A stretch of 10,672 nt of DNA from an uncultured Pseudomonadota bacterium (GCA_947303165.1 CAMYXE010000010.1:1-10672); one strand, 5' to 3'; shown: positions 1 to 7,163, numbered from the stretch's first letter. Translations and numbers: made by a program. Notes: generated from the sequence alone by a model not told the origin.

Positions 1-1
1 G

Positions 2-496
2 ATTATTGAATCACATGGGTGTAAATACAGGTCACCTGTGTCATATAATGTGTATAATTGCGGTTACCCAACACACGTCGCAGATGCATTGTGTGAAATG
101 TTTCAATCAGATACGGTTTACAATACGCGTGTATTTGATGAAAAGTTGCCAGGCGCATTAAACGCTATATACCAAGACCCACGATATATGTTATTTTATA
201 TAACCGAGCGTGATTTATCACATGGTCGTGATAAAACCCAATTGAACAATGCGGGTATTATTTGTGATGATTTTCGATTAATAAACTATTCCCCAAAGGT
301 TGAGATTCTTAAAAAATATAAAATTAATTTATGCTTTGATGATGCGCCACATGTTGTCGCGGGATGTTTGGAAAATAATATTGATGTTGTTATGATATCT
401 AATGATGATACGGCATATAATCACCACCTGCGGTCACAAGTCGAACATTACCCTAACCTGATGATGGCGTTAAAAAAACGCGGCCTGGCAAAATAA
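2..496 (+). CDS. HAD-superfamily hydrolase, 5'-nucleotidase-like, 5'-truncated by window edge
   Basis: The frame is open to the left edge with no stop, so this is the C-terminal part of a longer protein; a GTG at 38 is probably internal. Counting that GTG codon as residue 1, LFYITERD (52-59) fits HAD motif II with Thr56. Lysines around 87-95 fit motif III, and NLCFDDAPH (97-105) fits motif IV with Asp101-Asp102. The pattern 'iTaRp ... gi.fd ... K ... vDDsph' followed by YN is typical of the 5'(3')-deoxyribonucleotidase type C and related HAD phosphatases. The nucleophile DxD would lie upstream of the window and cannot be checked, so the substrate is unknown. The gene converges on the LRR gene with only 7 bases between the two stops, and I see no terminator hairpin there. 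Confidence 0.6.
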   Translation: MIESHGCKYRSPVSYNVYNCGYPTHVADALCEMFQSDTVYNTRVFDEKLPGALNAIYQDPRYMLFYITERDLSHGRDKTQLNNAGIICDDFRLINYSPKVEILKKYKINLCFDDAPHVVAGCLENNIDVVMISNDDTAYNHHLRSQVEHYPNLMMALKKRGLAK

Positions 497-503
497 ATTA
501 TGA

Positions 504-2528
504 TTAAACTGGTGCATTTCCACTGTTTCCACCCAGGTATTTATCCCATTCTGCGAAAAATTCATCGGTGGTTAAATCTAATTTTGGCTGGGGCTTGGTT
601 TCGGGGGCGACTTCTCGGACGGGAAATTTTTGTGCGGCATTTCTTATAACCCTTGCGGTAAGTTCATTGCGACGCACTGGATCAAGCCTTGGCACATTCA
701 CTTTCCTTAATACATGATTCATCAAAAACAATGGGCCTTCGGCCTGTCTTAACTTAGGTGCATCAAACTCTGTCATTTTTGTATTATTTCCCAAAAAACT
801 TATACCAACACTGTCCAGTTCAGGAATATAAATTTTTTCCAAATCGGTATTTTCATACAAAAAGAATCCATAAAGAACATACTTTAATTTAGGCAAACTT
901 AATTCCCGCAACCCCTTATTAGACATTAAAAAATTATCACCAACTGTTTTTAAGTTCGGAGCATAGAAACGTTTTATTTTTTCATTATTAACCACAAAAT
1001 TACGACCCGTGTGTGTTAAAGCCGGTAACACTAATTCGGTTAATTCCAGATTTTCACGCAAAAAATCATCACTGACACTTTTTAACCGCGGCAAATTAAT
1101 TGATTTCAATATTTGATTATTGCCCAAAAAGCCGAAACCGTCCACTTTTTCCAACGACGGCAAATCTAGTGTTTCTATGTTATGATTAGACCGTAAAAAT
1201 TCGTCACCAACCGTTTGCAATTTTGGTGCATTTAATTTTGTCAGTTTCTCGTTATGACATAGGAAAGAATTCCCCACCGTTTCCAATTCTGGCAAGTCTA
1301 ATTCCGTTAATTCTGTATTCTGATTTAAAAATCCATTACCAACATGTTGTAATTTTGGCGCATCAAATTTTTCTAAATTTGTGGCGGTATTTAAAGACCA
1401 ACTTCCAAGCTCACGAAGTTTTGGTGCATTAAATTCGGTTAATTCTTCCGCACCGTTTAAAAAGCATTTACCCGCGGTTTCTAAATCTGGCAATTCTATC
1501 TTCTTGATTGTTTCATTTCGGTCAAGAAAATTATCACCAACCTTGCGCACCTCCACCAAATTTAAACCACGTATTTTCCCATCAATAGTATGCGCAACCT
1601 GAACACCATCGGCATAAAATATTTTCTCATTTTTATATACTGGATTATTTTCTATACGAACATTTTTTCCTTCCAATAATTTTTTTAACACCTCGTATGT
1701 TGAATCATTGGGTTTATTTGCCGGATTTAGAAGTTTCTTTTCCTGGGCATCCCAAATAAAATAATCTATCATATATTGGCAATTTGGATTCAATCTTGTA
1801 ATATCACTGCCTTTAGAATAATAGTCTGCGCCAAAATATGTGTTTTCAACTTCGTAATTATAACGCAAGTATTGATCATGAATTACGTGATAGTTACTTG
1901 GTATTTCGGCATTGGTTGTGCCAAATTCAACATTAAAAAATTTCTTTAATGAATTGGTAAGCCCAGGGATTATATTATCTGGATTATTATTAAATGTTGC
2001 GTCGGGATTCTGTTTTTTTACACTGTGATTATACCTGTTTTTAATAGATATATATCCGCCGTTTTTCGATATTTGAATAGATATAACCGATGTGCCATAT
2101 TCATCTTGGCGTTCCGGATGTTCAGATGGCTTTATATTTTCGGCCCCGCGACGCACCGCATTGATTATATAGTTATTTATATGTCGCGTAGGATCACGAA
2201 ACGTGCACAATTCTTCATGGGGACGAAAATATTTTTTTATTGCGTTTTTATCTTCTTCGGTTTCAACAACATATGCATCATACCCCGCCAAATCAAGCAA
2301 TTCTATTGGGGTTAAATTGGTCTCGTATTCTGATACAATCGGTTTTAGATACTTTTCACGTAAACCATCAACAAGTGCACCAACATCATCGGCATTACGA
2401 CCGGCAAATTCTAAAATATGAACAATGTTCGGAATGGTATCCAGATGCTTGTCGCGTATAAGCTTTGCGACGGCTTCGCCATTCTGCTTTTTTAGTTTTT
2501 TAAAAACCGCTTCTGTATCTATTTGCAA
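504..2528 (-). CDS. BspA-type leucine-rich repeat protein with unrecognised N-terminal domain (TTG start)
   Basis: This 674-aa protein has two parts. Residues 1 to about 335 form an N-terminal region I do not recognise: helical at first, then more mixed, with a conserved-looking stretch at 158-190 (ISIKNRYNH ... NNPDNIIPGL). Residues 341 to about 615 are about twelve 22- to 23-residue repeats of the pattern LxxLxLPxLxxVGxxFLxxNxx, the BspA/TpLRR (LRR_5) class, which forms a binding solenoid. Residues 616-674 are a charged, proline-bearing tail. There is no signal peptide or membrane segment, so it is either cytoplasmic or exported by a non-Sec route. The frame begins at TTG, preceded by GGGG at 5-base spacing and by an extended -10 promoter, so it should be transcribed separately from guaC just upstream. 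BspA-type LRRs often bind proteins or surfaces; the partner here is unknown. Confidence 0.85.
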   Translation of the reverse strand: MQIDTEAVFKKLKKQNGEAVAKLIRDKHLDTIPNIVHILEFAGRNADDVGALVDGLREKYLKPIVSEYETNLTPIELLDLAGYDAYVVETEEDKNAIKKYFRPHEELCTFRDPTRHINNYIINAVRRGAENIKPSEHPERQDEYGTSVISIQISKNGGYISIKNRYNHSVKKQNPDATFNNNPDNIIPGLTNSLKKFFNVEFGTTNAEIPSNYHVIHDQYLRYNYEVENTYFGADYYSKGSDITRLNPNCQYMIDYFIWDAQEKKLLNPANKPNDSTYEVLKKLLEGKNVRIENNPVYKNEKIFYADGVQVAHTIDGKIRGLNLVEVRKVGDNFLDRNETIKKIELPDLETAGKCFLNGAEELTEFNAPKLRELGSWSLNTATNLEKFDAPKLQHVGNGFLNQNTELTELDLPELETVGNSFLCHNEKLTKLNAPKLQTVGDEFLRSNHNIETLDLPSLEKVDGFGFLGNNQILKSINLPRLKSVSDDFLRENLELTELVLPALTHTGRNFVVNNEKIKRFYAPNLKTVGDNFLMSNKGLRELSLPKLKYVLYGFFLYENTDLEKIYIPELDSVGISFLGNNTKMTEFDAPKLRQAEGPLFLMNHVLRKVNVPRLDPVRRNELTARVIRNAAQKFPVREVAPETKPQPKLDLTTDEFFAEWDKYLGGNSGNAPV
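678..1508 (-). repeat. Degenerate 66-bp repeats encoding the LRR solenoid
   Basis: About twelve consecutive units of 66 (sometimes 69) bases encode residues 341-617 of the LRR protein. At protein level the units alternate irregularly between an 'LPxL' and an 'APKL' core, for example DLPELETVG and NAPKLQTVG. At DNA level on the plus strand this appears as recurring blocks such as 'ttttggtgcat' next to 'ttctggcaa'. The units are diverged, so this is an old duplication rather than a fresh tandem array. Confidence 0.8.
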
Positions 2529-2533
2529 TGTTT

Positions 2534-2537
2534 CCCC
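2534..2537 (-). promoter_or_regulatory. GGGG ribosome binding site for the TTG start of the LRR gene
   Basis: The minus strand reads ACGGGGAAACATTG, which puts GGGG five bases before the TTG. No in-frame ATG or GTG precedes it, and the first in-frame internal Met lies far into the protein. This makes TTG the supported start. Confidence 0.55.
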
Positions 2538-2550
2538 GTATTTGTCGTAT

Positions 2551-2579
2551 ATTATACCATAAATACGTGGATTTTATAA
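2551..2579 (-). promoter_or_regulatory. Extended -10 promoter of the LRR gene
   Basis: The minus strand has TGGTATAAT (2551-2559), a perfect TATAAT with the TGn extension. A weak -35, TTATAA (2574-2579), lies 17 bases upstream. Transcription would begin near 2544, giving a leader of about 16 bases. The promoter sits in the 60-base gap after guaC, and I see no terminator between the two genes, so some readthrough is possible. Confidence 0.6.
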
Positions 2580-2588
2580 GCAAAAACA

Positions 2589-3698
2589 CTATACAGAATA
2601 TTTTTCAAACACGCGGTTTAACTGATTATGCACCTGGATAATGGTGGCGCATTTTGCCATATGTTTAACCGATGCCGCACCAATGTATGTGCAACACGAT
2701 GCTATTCCACCGGTGATATCTTGCAAGATCTTATCCAGCGCACCAGTATATGGTATCAACAATTCGCGCCCTTCGGATGTTTTATAGTTTGACATTCCGC
2801 CCGCAAATTTATTATTCGCATATTCAGACGACATGCCATAATACGCCTTGAATTGTTTAGTTTGAATAACGGGCGCACCATCAACAATTTCATTGGTTTC
2901 ATAATGCTTTTCAATTATATCACCTTCGGCTTCGTCAGTGCCGGCAAACATTCCGCCCGCCATAACAAAATCCGCATTAAGGCACAATGCCTTGCATATA
3001 TCGCCAATATCAACAATGCCACCGTCGGCGCAAATATGCCCATTAACCGAATGCGCAATATCGGCACATTCTAAAATCAACGATACCATCGGTGTCCCAC
3101 AGCCCGTCTGTTTCCGCGTCAGACATGCGGAACCAGACCCGATACCACATTTGATAATATCGGCATAATCAAGCAATTTAAGACATATATCTCCACTGGC
3201 AATATTGCCCGCCATAATAACACTATCGGGAAATTCGGTGCGAACACGTTCCAATACATCCAATGCCTTTTGAATATAGAAATTCGGTGCATCAATACAA
3301 ATATTACGTGGTGATTTCCAATTATATTTTGATTCCAGGTCTTTTAATTTTTGTATCTCGGCATCAGTATTCTTTAACCCAATACTGATAAATAGATTAT
3401 CAATCGATATGTCCTCTTTATGGCATGATTCAAAAAATGCACCTATTTCATCGGGCGTATAATGTTTATGAATTGTTGCGAACATACCGCGTGCCAATAA
3501 TTTCTTTGCTACGACAAAATTACCGACCGTTGCCATATTTGCATTGAATACGCCAAGGCCAGTTCTCGTTTGCCCATGCTTGAATTTAAACACACGTTGC
3601 AGGTTTACATCCTTGCGTGAGTTTAAGTTTATCCCCATTTTTGGGCGTATTAAAATATCAGAATAATCAAGGTATGTTTCAGATAATAACTGTGTCAT
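2589..3698 (-). CDS. guaC: GMP reductase
   Basis: The enzyme converts GMP to IMP and ammonia with NADPH in cytoplasmic purine salvage. The 369-aa product is a little longer than E. coli GuaC (347 aa) and covers the whole IMPDH/GMPR (beta/alpha)8 fold. Visible motifs are DYSDILIRPK near the N-terminus, MAGNIASGD (162-170), GIGSGSACLTR (185-195) with the expected catalytic Cys192 and Thr194, DGG (225-227), GMSS (288-291), SEG (308-310) with the likely catalytic Glu309, and TYIGAASVK (337-345). The lack of CBS domains and the YYGMSS/SEG signature favour GMP reductase over IMP dehydrogenase. The usual GPGS phosphate-loop sequence is GSGS here. I chose the ATG at 3698, preceded by AAGGGG at 6-base spacing, because a longer in-frame ATG (3743) lies upstream of the promoter -10. 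Confidence 0.93.
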   Translation of the reverse strand: MTQLLSETYLDYSDILIRPKMGINLNSRKDVNLQRVFKFKHGQTRTGLGVFNANMATVGNFVVAKKLLARGMFATIHKHYTPDEIGAFFESCHKEDISIDNLFISIGLKNTDAEIQKLKDLESKYNWKSPRNICIDAPNFYIQKALDVLERVRTEFPDSVIMAGNIASGDICLKLLDYADIIKCGIGSGSACLTRKQTGCGTPMVSLILECADIAHSVNGHICADGGIVDIGDICKALCLNADFVMAGGMFAGTDEAEGDIIEKHYETNEIVDGAPVIQTKQFKAYYGMSSEYANNKFAGGMSNYKTSEGRELLIPYTGALDKILQDITGGIASCCTYIGAASVKHMAKCATIIQVHNQLNRVFEKYSV

Positions 3699-3720
3699 AT
3701 AATTCCCCTTTGCCAAGGCA

Positions 3721-3750
3721 ATTATAGACAATGAACGACACATGTTTCAA
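3721..3750 (-). promoter_or_regulatory. Sigma-70-type promoter of guaC
   Basis: On the minus strand TTGAAA (3745-3750) is followed after 18 bases by a perfect TATAAT (3721-3726). Transcription would begin near 3714, leaving a leader of about 16 bases that contains the AAGGGG ribosome binding site. The promoter fills the gap after the aspartate kinase stop. Confidence 0.6.
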
Positions 3751-3771
3751 GGGGATTATTATGTGAACAGA

Positions 3772-4530
3772 TTAATGGAATTTGCCGTGGACACGCGCCT
3801 TGATTATTGTTCCGACGAACGGATCATCTATGCCAGACACAAACAATTTCTTTCCAAACTTCTTTGCATATTCAATGCTGCGTTTGTGCAAAACCTGGCC
3901 TTTGCCTTTATTGCTACGCAGAATATCTAGCATTTTTGTATATGACAATTCACTAAATAGGTGCGCATCGGGATTTTCATTAGGATTTTTGTCATAAATT
4001 CCGCCACCATCTTTAAAGAACCAACAGAAATCCGCCACCATAACCGTCGCGATAAAAACCGCCGAAATATCAGATCCCTCACGCCCCAGTGTGGTATAAT
4101 TTTCATATTTATCTATTCCCTGGAAACCAGCAACGATTGGAATACCGTTTAATGGGCTTACATACGTCATTTCTATTCTTTTAATTGTTGCATTTCCAAA
4201 CTTGTCGTTTGTTAGAATTCCAAATTGTTGCGCATTATAGCTATATGCAGGGACACCAATATCATTTAAACGCATTGACAATAATGCCGCGGATTGCATT
4301 TCGCCAGTAGCCAGTAATGCATCCAATTCACGTTTGTTTGGATTTCTTGCAGTTCTGTGCGCCAGCCCGTCCAATTGGTTTGTGGTCTTACCCATGGCCG
4401 ATACAACAATAGCCTTGACTTCATATTCCTGGGATAAAGTTTTCACAAAGTCCGCAACCCGACAAATTGCATTTTCATCAGAAAGAACTGAACCACCAAA
4501 TTTCAGAACAACAGATTTATATTCAATCAT
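3772..4530 (-). CDS. Aspartate kinase, catalytic domain only (no ACT domains)
   Basis: The likely role is phosphorylation of aspartate by ATP, the first step to lysine (diaminopimelate), threonine and methionine. The 252 residues cover the amino-acid-kinase fold: KFGGSV (10-15, usually KFGGTSV), SAMGKTTNQL (44-53), RELDALLATGE (67-77), TTLGREGSD (146-154), KDGGGIYD (173-180), VLHKRSIEYA (213-222) and GTII (240-243). Typical LysC proteins are 400-450 aa with two C-terminal ACT domains that sense lysine or threonine. Here the frame stops after the kinase domain, and the next sequence is the guaC promoter, so no regulatory region is hidden by a frameshift. The ATG at 4530 follows AGAGG at 8 bases and a promoter; the longer ATG at 4578 lies upstream of the -10. 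Another amino acid kinase acting on an aspartate-like substrate is possible. Confidence 0.8.
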   Translation of the reverse strand: MIEYKSVVLKFGGSVLSDENAICRVADFVKTLSQEYEVKAIVVSAMGKTTNQLDGLAHRTARNPNKRELDALLATGEMQSAALLSMRLNDIGVPAYSYNAQQFGILTNDKFGNATIKRIEMTYVSPLNGIPIVAGFQGIDKYENYTTLGREGSDISAVFIATVMVADFCWFFKDGGGIYDKNPNENPDAHLFSELSYTKMLDILRSNKGKGQVLHKRSIEYAKKFGKKLFVSGIDDPFVGTIIKARVHGKFH

Positions 4531-4564
4531 ATCAAACGCCTCTAATACACTATTTATCAACGGG

Positions 4565-4592
4565 ATTATAGCCAACAAACCGCAATTTTCAA
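4565..4592 (-). promoter_or_regulatory. Sigma-70-type promoter of the aspartate kinase gene
   Basis: On the minus strand TTGAAA (4587-4592) is followed after 16 bases by TATAAT (4565-4570). The predicted start near 4558 leaves a leader of about 28 bases, too short for a lysine riboswitch, and no riboswitch-like structure is visible. Confidence 0.6.
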
Positions 4593-4615
4593 GGAATTAT
4601 TAAATAAACTAACCA

Positions 4616-4636
4616 ATATTTGCATGCAACAAATAT
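4616..4636. promoter_or_regulatory. Inverted repeat between divergent promoters, possible operator
   Basis: The arms ATATTTG (4616-4622) and CAAATAT (4630-4636) are exact reverse complements around a 7-base centre. A perfect 10-bp palindrome, TTGCATGCAA (4620-4629), overlaps the left half. The element ends one base before the TTGACA box of the rightward gene and lies 24 bases beyond the leftward -35. A dimeric regulator could act on both promoters from here. This is inference from position and symmetry only. Confidence 0.35.
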
Positions 4637-4637
4637 A

Positions 4638-4667
4638 TTGACAATGTTTTATTTTGTGTTATATTAT
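4638..4667 (+). promoter_or_regulatory. Strong sigma-70-type promoter of the HExxxH protein gene
   Basis: A consensus -35 TTGACA (4638-4643) is followed by TATATT (4660-4665, spacing 16) or TATTAT (4662-4667, spacing 18), each one mismatch from TATAAT. Transcription would begin near 4673, giving a leader of roughly 13 bases before the ATG. Confidence 0.65.
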
Positions 4668-4685
4668 TTTCCAAAAGGTATTACT

Positions 4686-6008
4686 ATGAACTTAAAAACC
4701 AAATTGGGATTAATGTTAGGAAAATTTCCAGAACTGGCGCAATTTGCCGGGCTGGTTCCGCATGTTCAGCATAAAATCCCCCAGGTATCAGACGAATTAC
4801 ACGAAAAATTCCAGGAATACTCGGAATCTGCCATGTCAGCCGATCAAACATGGCGTCAAATGGTAAAACAATATTGTGGTATCAAAAAGACATATACATA
4901 TACCGAACTTGATAAAGCCTATGCGGAACATCCAGATTTTGCAGCCGCATACGAGTTGCGCCAAAAAACAGCCGCAGAATTACAAGACCTGTGTCGAAAA
5001 CACCCAGAATTATGGCGACCTGGTCATGACATTGAATGGTTTTATGATACCGAGGCCCTTAAAAACCGTATACTTGAAATCGTCGATGCCGAATCCGACT
5101 ATCTGAAACAATTGGAAAATCGGGCACATGAACTGTTAGAACTAATTCAAACACATAACGAAGATTCAAAAAAGGCCATTGAAGCGCTGAATGAAATATA
5201 TTTTGTTAAAGCATTGGTCGAAGACATAGAAAAAACCATTGGCGACAAAGTCTGCAAAGAATGGTGGGACGCAATCCCAGAAGTGATAAAACATACATAT
5301 GCCAAGTCAATGGATGATGCGATGATATGTGCACTGGCAACAAATGACAAGCTGGCTGATTATGTGTTAAATTTTGAAACGTGGTCACATAACCTTAACG
5401 CACAGAAAAGGTTCGTAAAATTACTGCAACAAACATTGAATAAACGTGTATTTGGATTGGAACAATCATTGAAATGCGCCGTTGCCACCAACAAAAATTT
5501 TGATGTGAATGGTGCATATTATTCGGGCGCAAATAAAATCGCGATTGGTTCCACACGTTTCAAAAAGGGTCTAGATGCATTAATTGGAACAATAAAACAT
5601 GAATACCTTGGGCATTACATTGATGACGTGGCGGTAAATTATGGAATCCAGGGTAAATCAATGGCCAATTTTATTGCACAAGAATTTGGCGGGTTAAATT
5701 CACATGGTAACAGAGAAAAATATTTCTATGTTTTGCGATCACCATTACTTAAAACACACTATGATATTAATGACATTACCGAAGATATATCGAAACCCTT
5801 GGACGACAACACAAATAACGCATTAAGCCCTCTCTATGCTAAAGGTTGGGAACTAATTCAAGAATTAGACATTTTTGAATACAGGGCATACCGCAACAGA
5901 TTTGACGAACAATCGGCATGGTTGCTTAGTGATGCGTACGATGTGGCAAATAAAGTTATCGAATATCGTCGGACCCATGGGTTACCCATCATTGAAAAAG
6001 CAAAATAA
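4686..6008 (+). CDS. Unrecognised 440-aa protein with HEYLGH motif, possible zincin metallopeptidase
   Basis: I do not recognise the full protein. Residues 1 to about 250 are mainly charged helix with several Trp-rich and coiled stretches. A compact part follows: GAYYSGANKIAIGS (276-289), then LIGTIKHEYLGHYIDD (299-314). The H-E-x-x-x-H pattern (His305, Glu306, His310) after a hydrophobic helix and beneath a short strand resembles the active-site helix of zincins. It has the one-residue insertion known from dipeptidyl peptidase III (HELLGH). Glu398 or Glu408 in the following helix (FEYRAYRNRFDEQSAW) could be the third metal ligand. There is no signal peptide or membrane segment. The ATG at 4686 follows AAAGG at 7 bases; a longer in-frame ATG at 4620 lies upstream of the promoter. 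Protease activity is inferred and the substrate is unknown. Confidence 0.75.
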   Translation: MNLKTKLGLMLGKFPELAQFAGLVPHVQHKIPQVSDELHEKFQEYSESAMSADQTWRQMVKQYCGIKKTYTYTELDKAYAEHPDFAAAYELRQKTAAELQDLCRKHPELWRPGHDIEWFYDTEALKNRILEIVDAESDYLKQLENRAHELLELIQTHNEDSKKAIEALNEIYFVKALVEDIEKTIGDKVCKEWWDAIPEVIKHTYAKSMDDAMICALATNDKLADYVLNFETWSHNLNAQKRFVKLLQQTLNKRVFGLEQSLKCAVATNKNFDVNGAYYSGANKIAIGSTRFKKGLDALIGTIKHEYLGHYIDDVAVNYGIQGKSMANFIAQEFGGLNSHGNREKYFYVLRSPLLKTHYDINDITEDISKPLDDNTNNALSPLYAKGWELIQELDIFEYRAYRNRFDEQSAWLLSDAYDVANKVIEYRRTHGLPIIEKAK

Positions 6009-6092
6009 ACAAAGATCACCAAATGAGTGTTTTTCACCGCACAGATAAACAGGATTTAAAAGCATCGAATATAAATTTTTGGAACTTGTGAC

Positions 6093-7127
6093 ATGAACGA
6101 CAAAGAATTATCTATTATTATTCCCGCATATAATGCCCAACAATATATTACGCGTTGTGTGGACAGCATTATGTGGCAAAAGGGCGCAGACAAGTGCGAA
6201 ATTATTATTGTCGACGATGGATCAACCGATAAAACACCGAAAATGTTAGATTTCATCGCAACCAAATATAAAAACATTCGTATTATACATCAGAAACATG
6301 CCGGCGTTTCTGTCGCACGCAATAGGGGCATCGAAGAATCACATGGGAAATATGTGACCTTTGTCGATGCCGATGATATGGTGGGATTAAAACTATCCGC
6401 GTTTAATAAATATTTTAATGAATATTCAGTTTTAAAAATTGGTGAATTGGATACCTTCTTTACCCTAACATTAGATACCATAAAACCTAAACAAAGCGAT
6501 TTTGACGATGGGTATTTTGTTAATCTGCTACGTGTTGCGCACAATACAGACGCAGATGTTGTTTTAGGCGGCCACATCATCATAAATTATAGCGAAATGG
6601 CCAGACGTACCTATGGTTCGGAAACCGTTCGTGGGCCAGACGCCAAATACGAACTGCTAGTCGAGACTCACATGCGCGAAAATGCAAACTTTGCCCTGTA
6701 TACCCGCGAAATGTTGGATGCACACAATCTGCGTTTCATGGCAAATATGGATTTAGATGAAGATATATTGTTCTGTATGTTGGCGGTATTATATTCACAA
6801 AAAGTAGCAACCGCACCTGATGTGACATATTTTTATAATCGTCATAGTGAGACATTGTCCAATATATCTAATGAATATGTGTGGCAAACTAAATATAAGC
6901 TTGCACAACGTAAAAAGTTCTCTGTCTTGTTAAATGAAATTGCGCAGATGCCACAATATATGACCAAGGGTGTTTTTGGATATTGGGCTCCGTTTTATAT
7001 CGATGCCGCTAATATCAGGGGCATAAATCAAAATTGTCACACTTGCACCAAAGCTGATTGTACTGATTGTTCCGTGGTAAATCCTGTTTTGGCGCGCTGT
7101 AAACAAGACGTAGAAAAATATTTTTAA
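6093..7127 (+). CDS. Family 2 (GT-A) glycosyltransferase with C-terminal cysteine cluster
   Basis: This is a predicted nucleotide-sugar-dependent transferase of 344 aa, probably acting in the cytoplasm on cell-surface polysaccharide. The GT-A fold is clear: SIIIPAYNAQQYI (7-19), IIIVDDGSTDKT (37-48), HAGVSVARNRGI (69-80) and the metal-binding FVDADD (90-95) with Asp92-x-Asp94. An acceptor-side DLDEDILF (220-227) follows. An insertion at roughly 100-150 separates the DxD from the acceptor region. The C-terminal end has C315-x2-C318-x4-C323-x2-C326, unusual for the family and possibly metal-binding. No transmembrane helix is visible. The start ATG has only a weak GGAA eight bases upstream. A poor TTTTCA-18-TTTAAA (6031-6060) is the only promoter candidate, so it may be read from the preceding gene 84 bases away. 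The sugar and acceptor are unknown. Confidence 0.88.
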   Translation: MNDKELSIIIPAYNAQQYITRCVDSIMWQKGADKCEIIIVDDGSTDKTPKMLDFIATKYKNIRIIHQKHAGVSVARNRGIEESHGKYVTFVDADDMVGLKLSAFNKYFNEYSVLKIGELDTFFTLTLDTIKPKQSDFDDGYFVNLLRVAHNTDADVVLGGHIIINYSEMARRTYGSETVRGPDAKYELLVETHMRENANFALYTREMLDAHNLRFMANMDLDEDILFCMLAVLYSQKVATAPDVTYFYNRHSETLSNISNEYVWQTKYKLAQRKKFSVLLNEIAQMPQYMTKGVFGYWAPFYIDAANIRGINQNCHTCTKADCTDCSVVNPVLARCKQDVEKYF

Positions 7128-7131
7128 AACA

Positions 7132-7155
7132 AAAACCACCCAAATGGGTGGTTTT
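7132..7155. terminator. Bidirectional rho-independent terminator between glycosyltransferase and tRNA-Gly
   Basis: AAAACCACCC (7132-7141) and GGGTGGTTTT (7146-7155) pair perfectly across a 4-base loop. The hairpin starts 5 bases after the glycosyltransferase stop. On the minus strand it lies 9 bases beyond the tRNA and is followed by TTTTTGTTTT, so it can end both convergent transcripts. Confidence 0.85.
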
Positions 7156-7163
7156 AAAATATC

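Noticed and set aside
3749..3766. Plus-strand AAGGGGATTATT followed by ATG, which looks like a small gene start
   Set aside because: The ATG is followed at once by TGA, and the site sits over the guaC promoter and aspartate kinase end. It is best explained by chance.
3742..3930. 62-codon plus-strand open frame opposite the aspartate kinase
   Set aside because: It has no ribosome binding site, lies antisense to a conserved kinase domain, and its product resembles nothing. It is a shadow frame.
4531..4564. Possible lysine riboswitch or attenuator in front of the aspartate kinase
   Set aside because: The leader is only about 28 bases long and shows no hairpin or peptide rich in lysine or threonine codons.
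4531..4578. Longer start of the aspartate kinase at 4578
   Set aside because: It overlaps the -10 box, and the extra hydrophobic 16 residues are not part of the kinase family. AGAGG precedes the ATG at 4530.
4620..4685. Longer start of the HExxxH protein at 4620, giving a hydrophobic N-terminus like a signal peptide
   Set aside because: The region is the inverted repeat plus a consensus promoter, and AAAGG precedes the ATG at 4686. The apparent signal sequence is translated promoter DNA.
6009..6092. Terminator or strong promoter between the HExxxH gene and the glycosyltransferase
   Set aside because: Only a 3-bp stem (GTG/CAC) and poor promoter boxes are visible, so neither can be supported.
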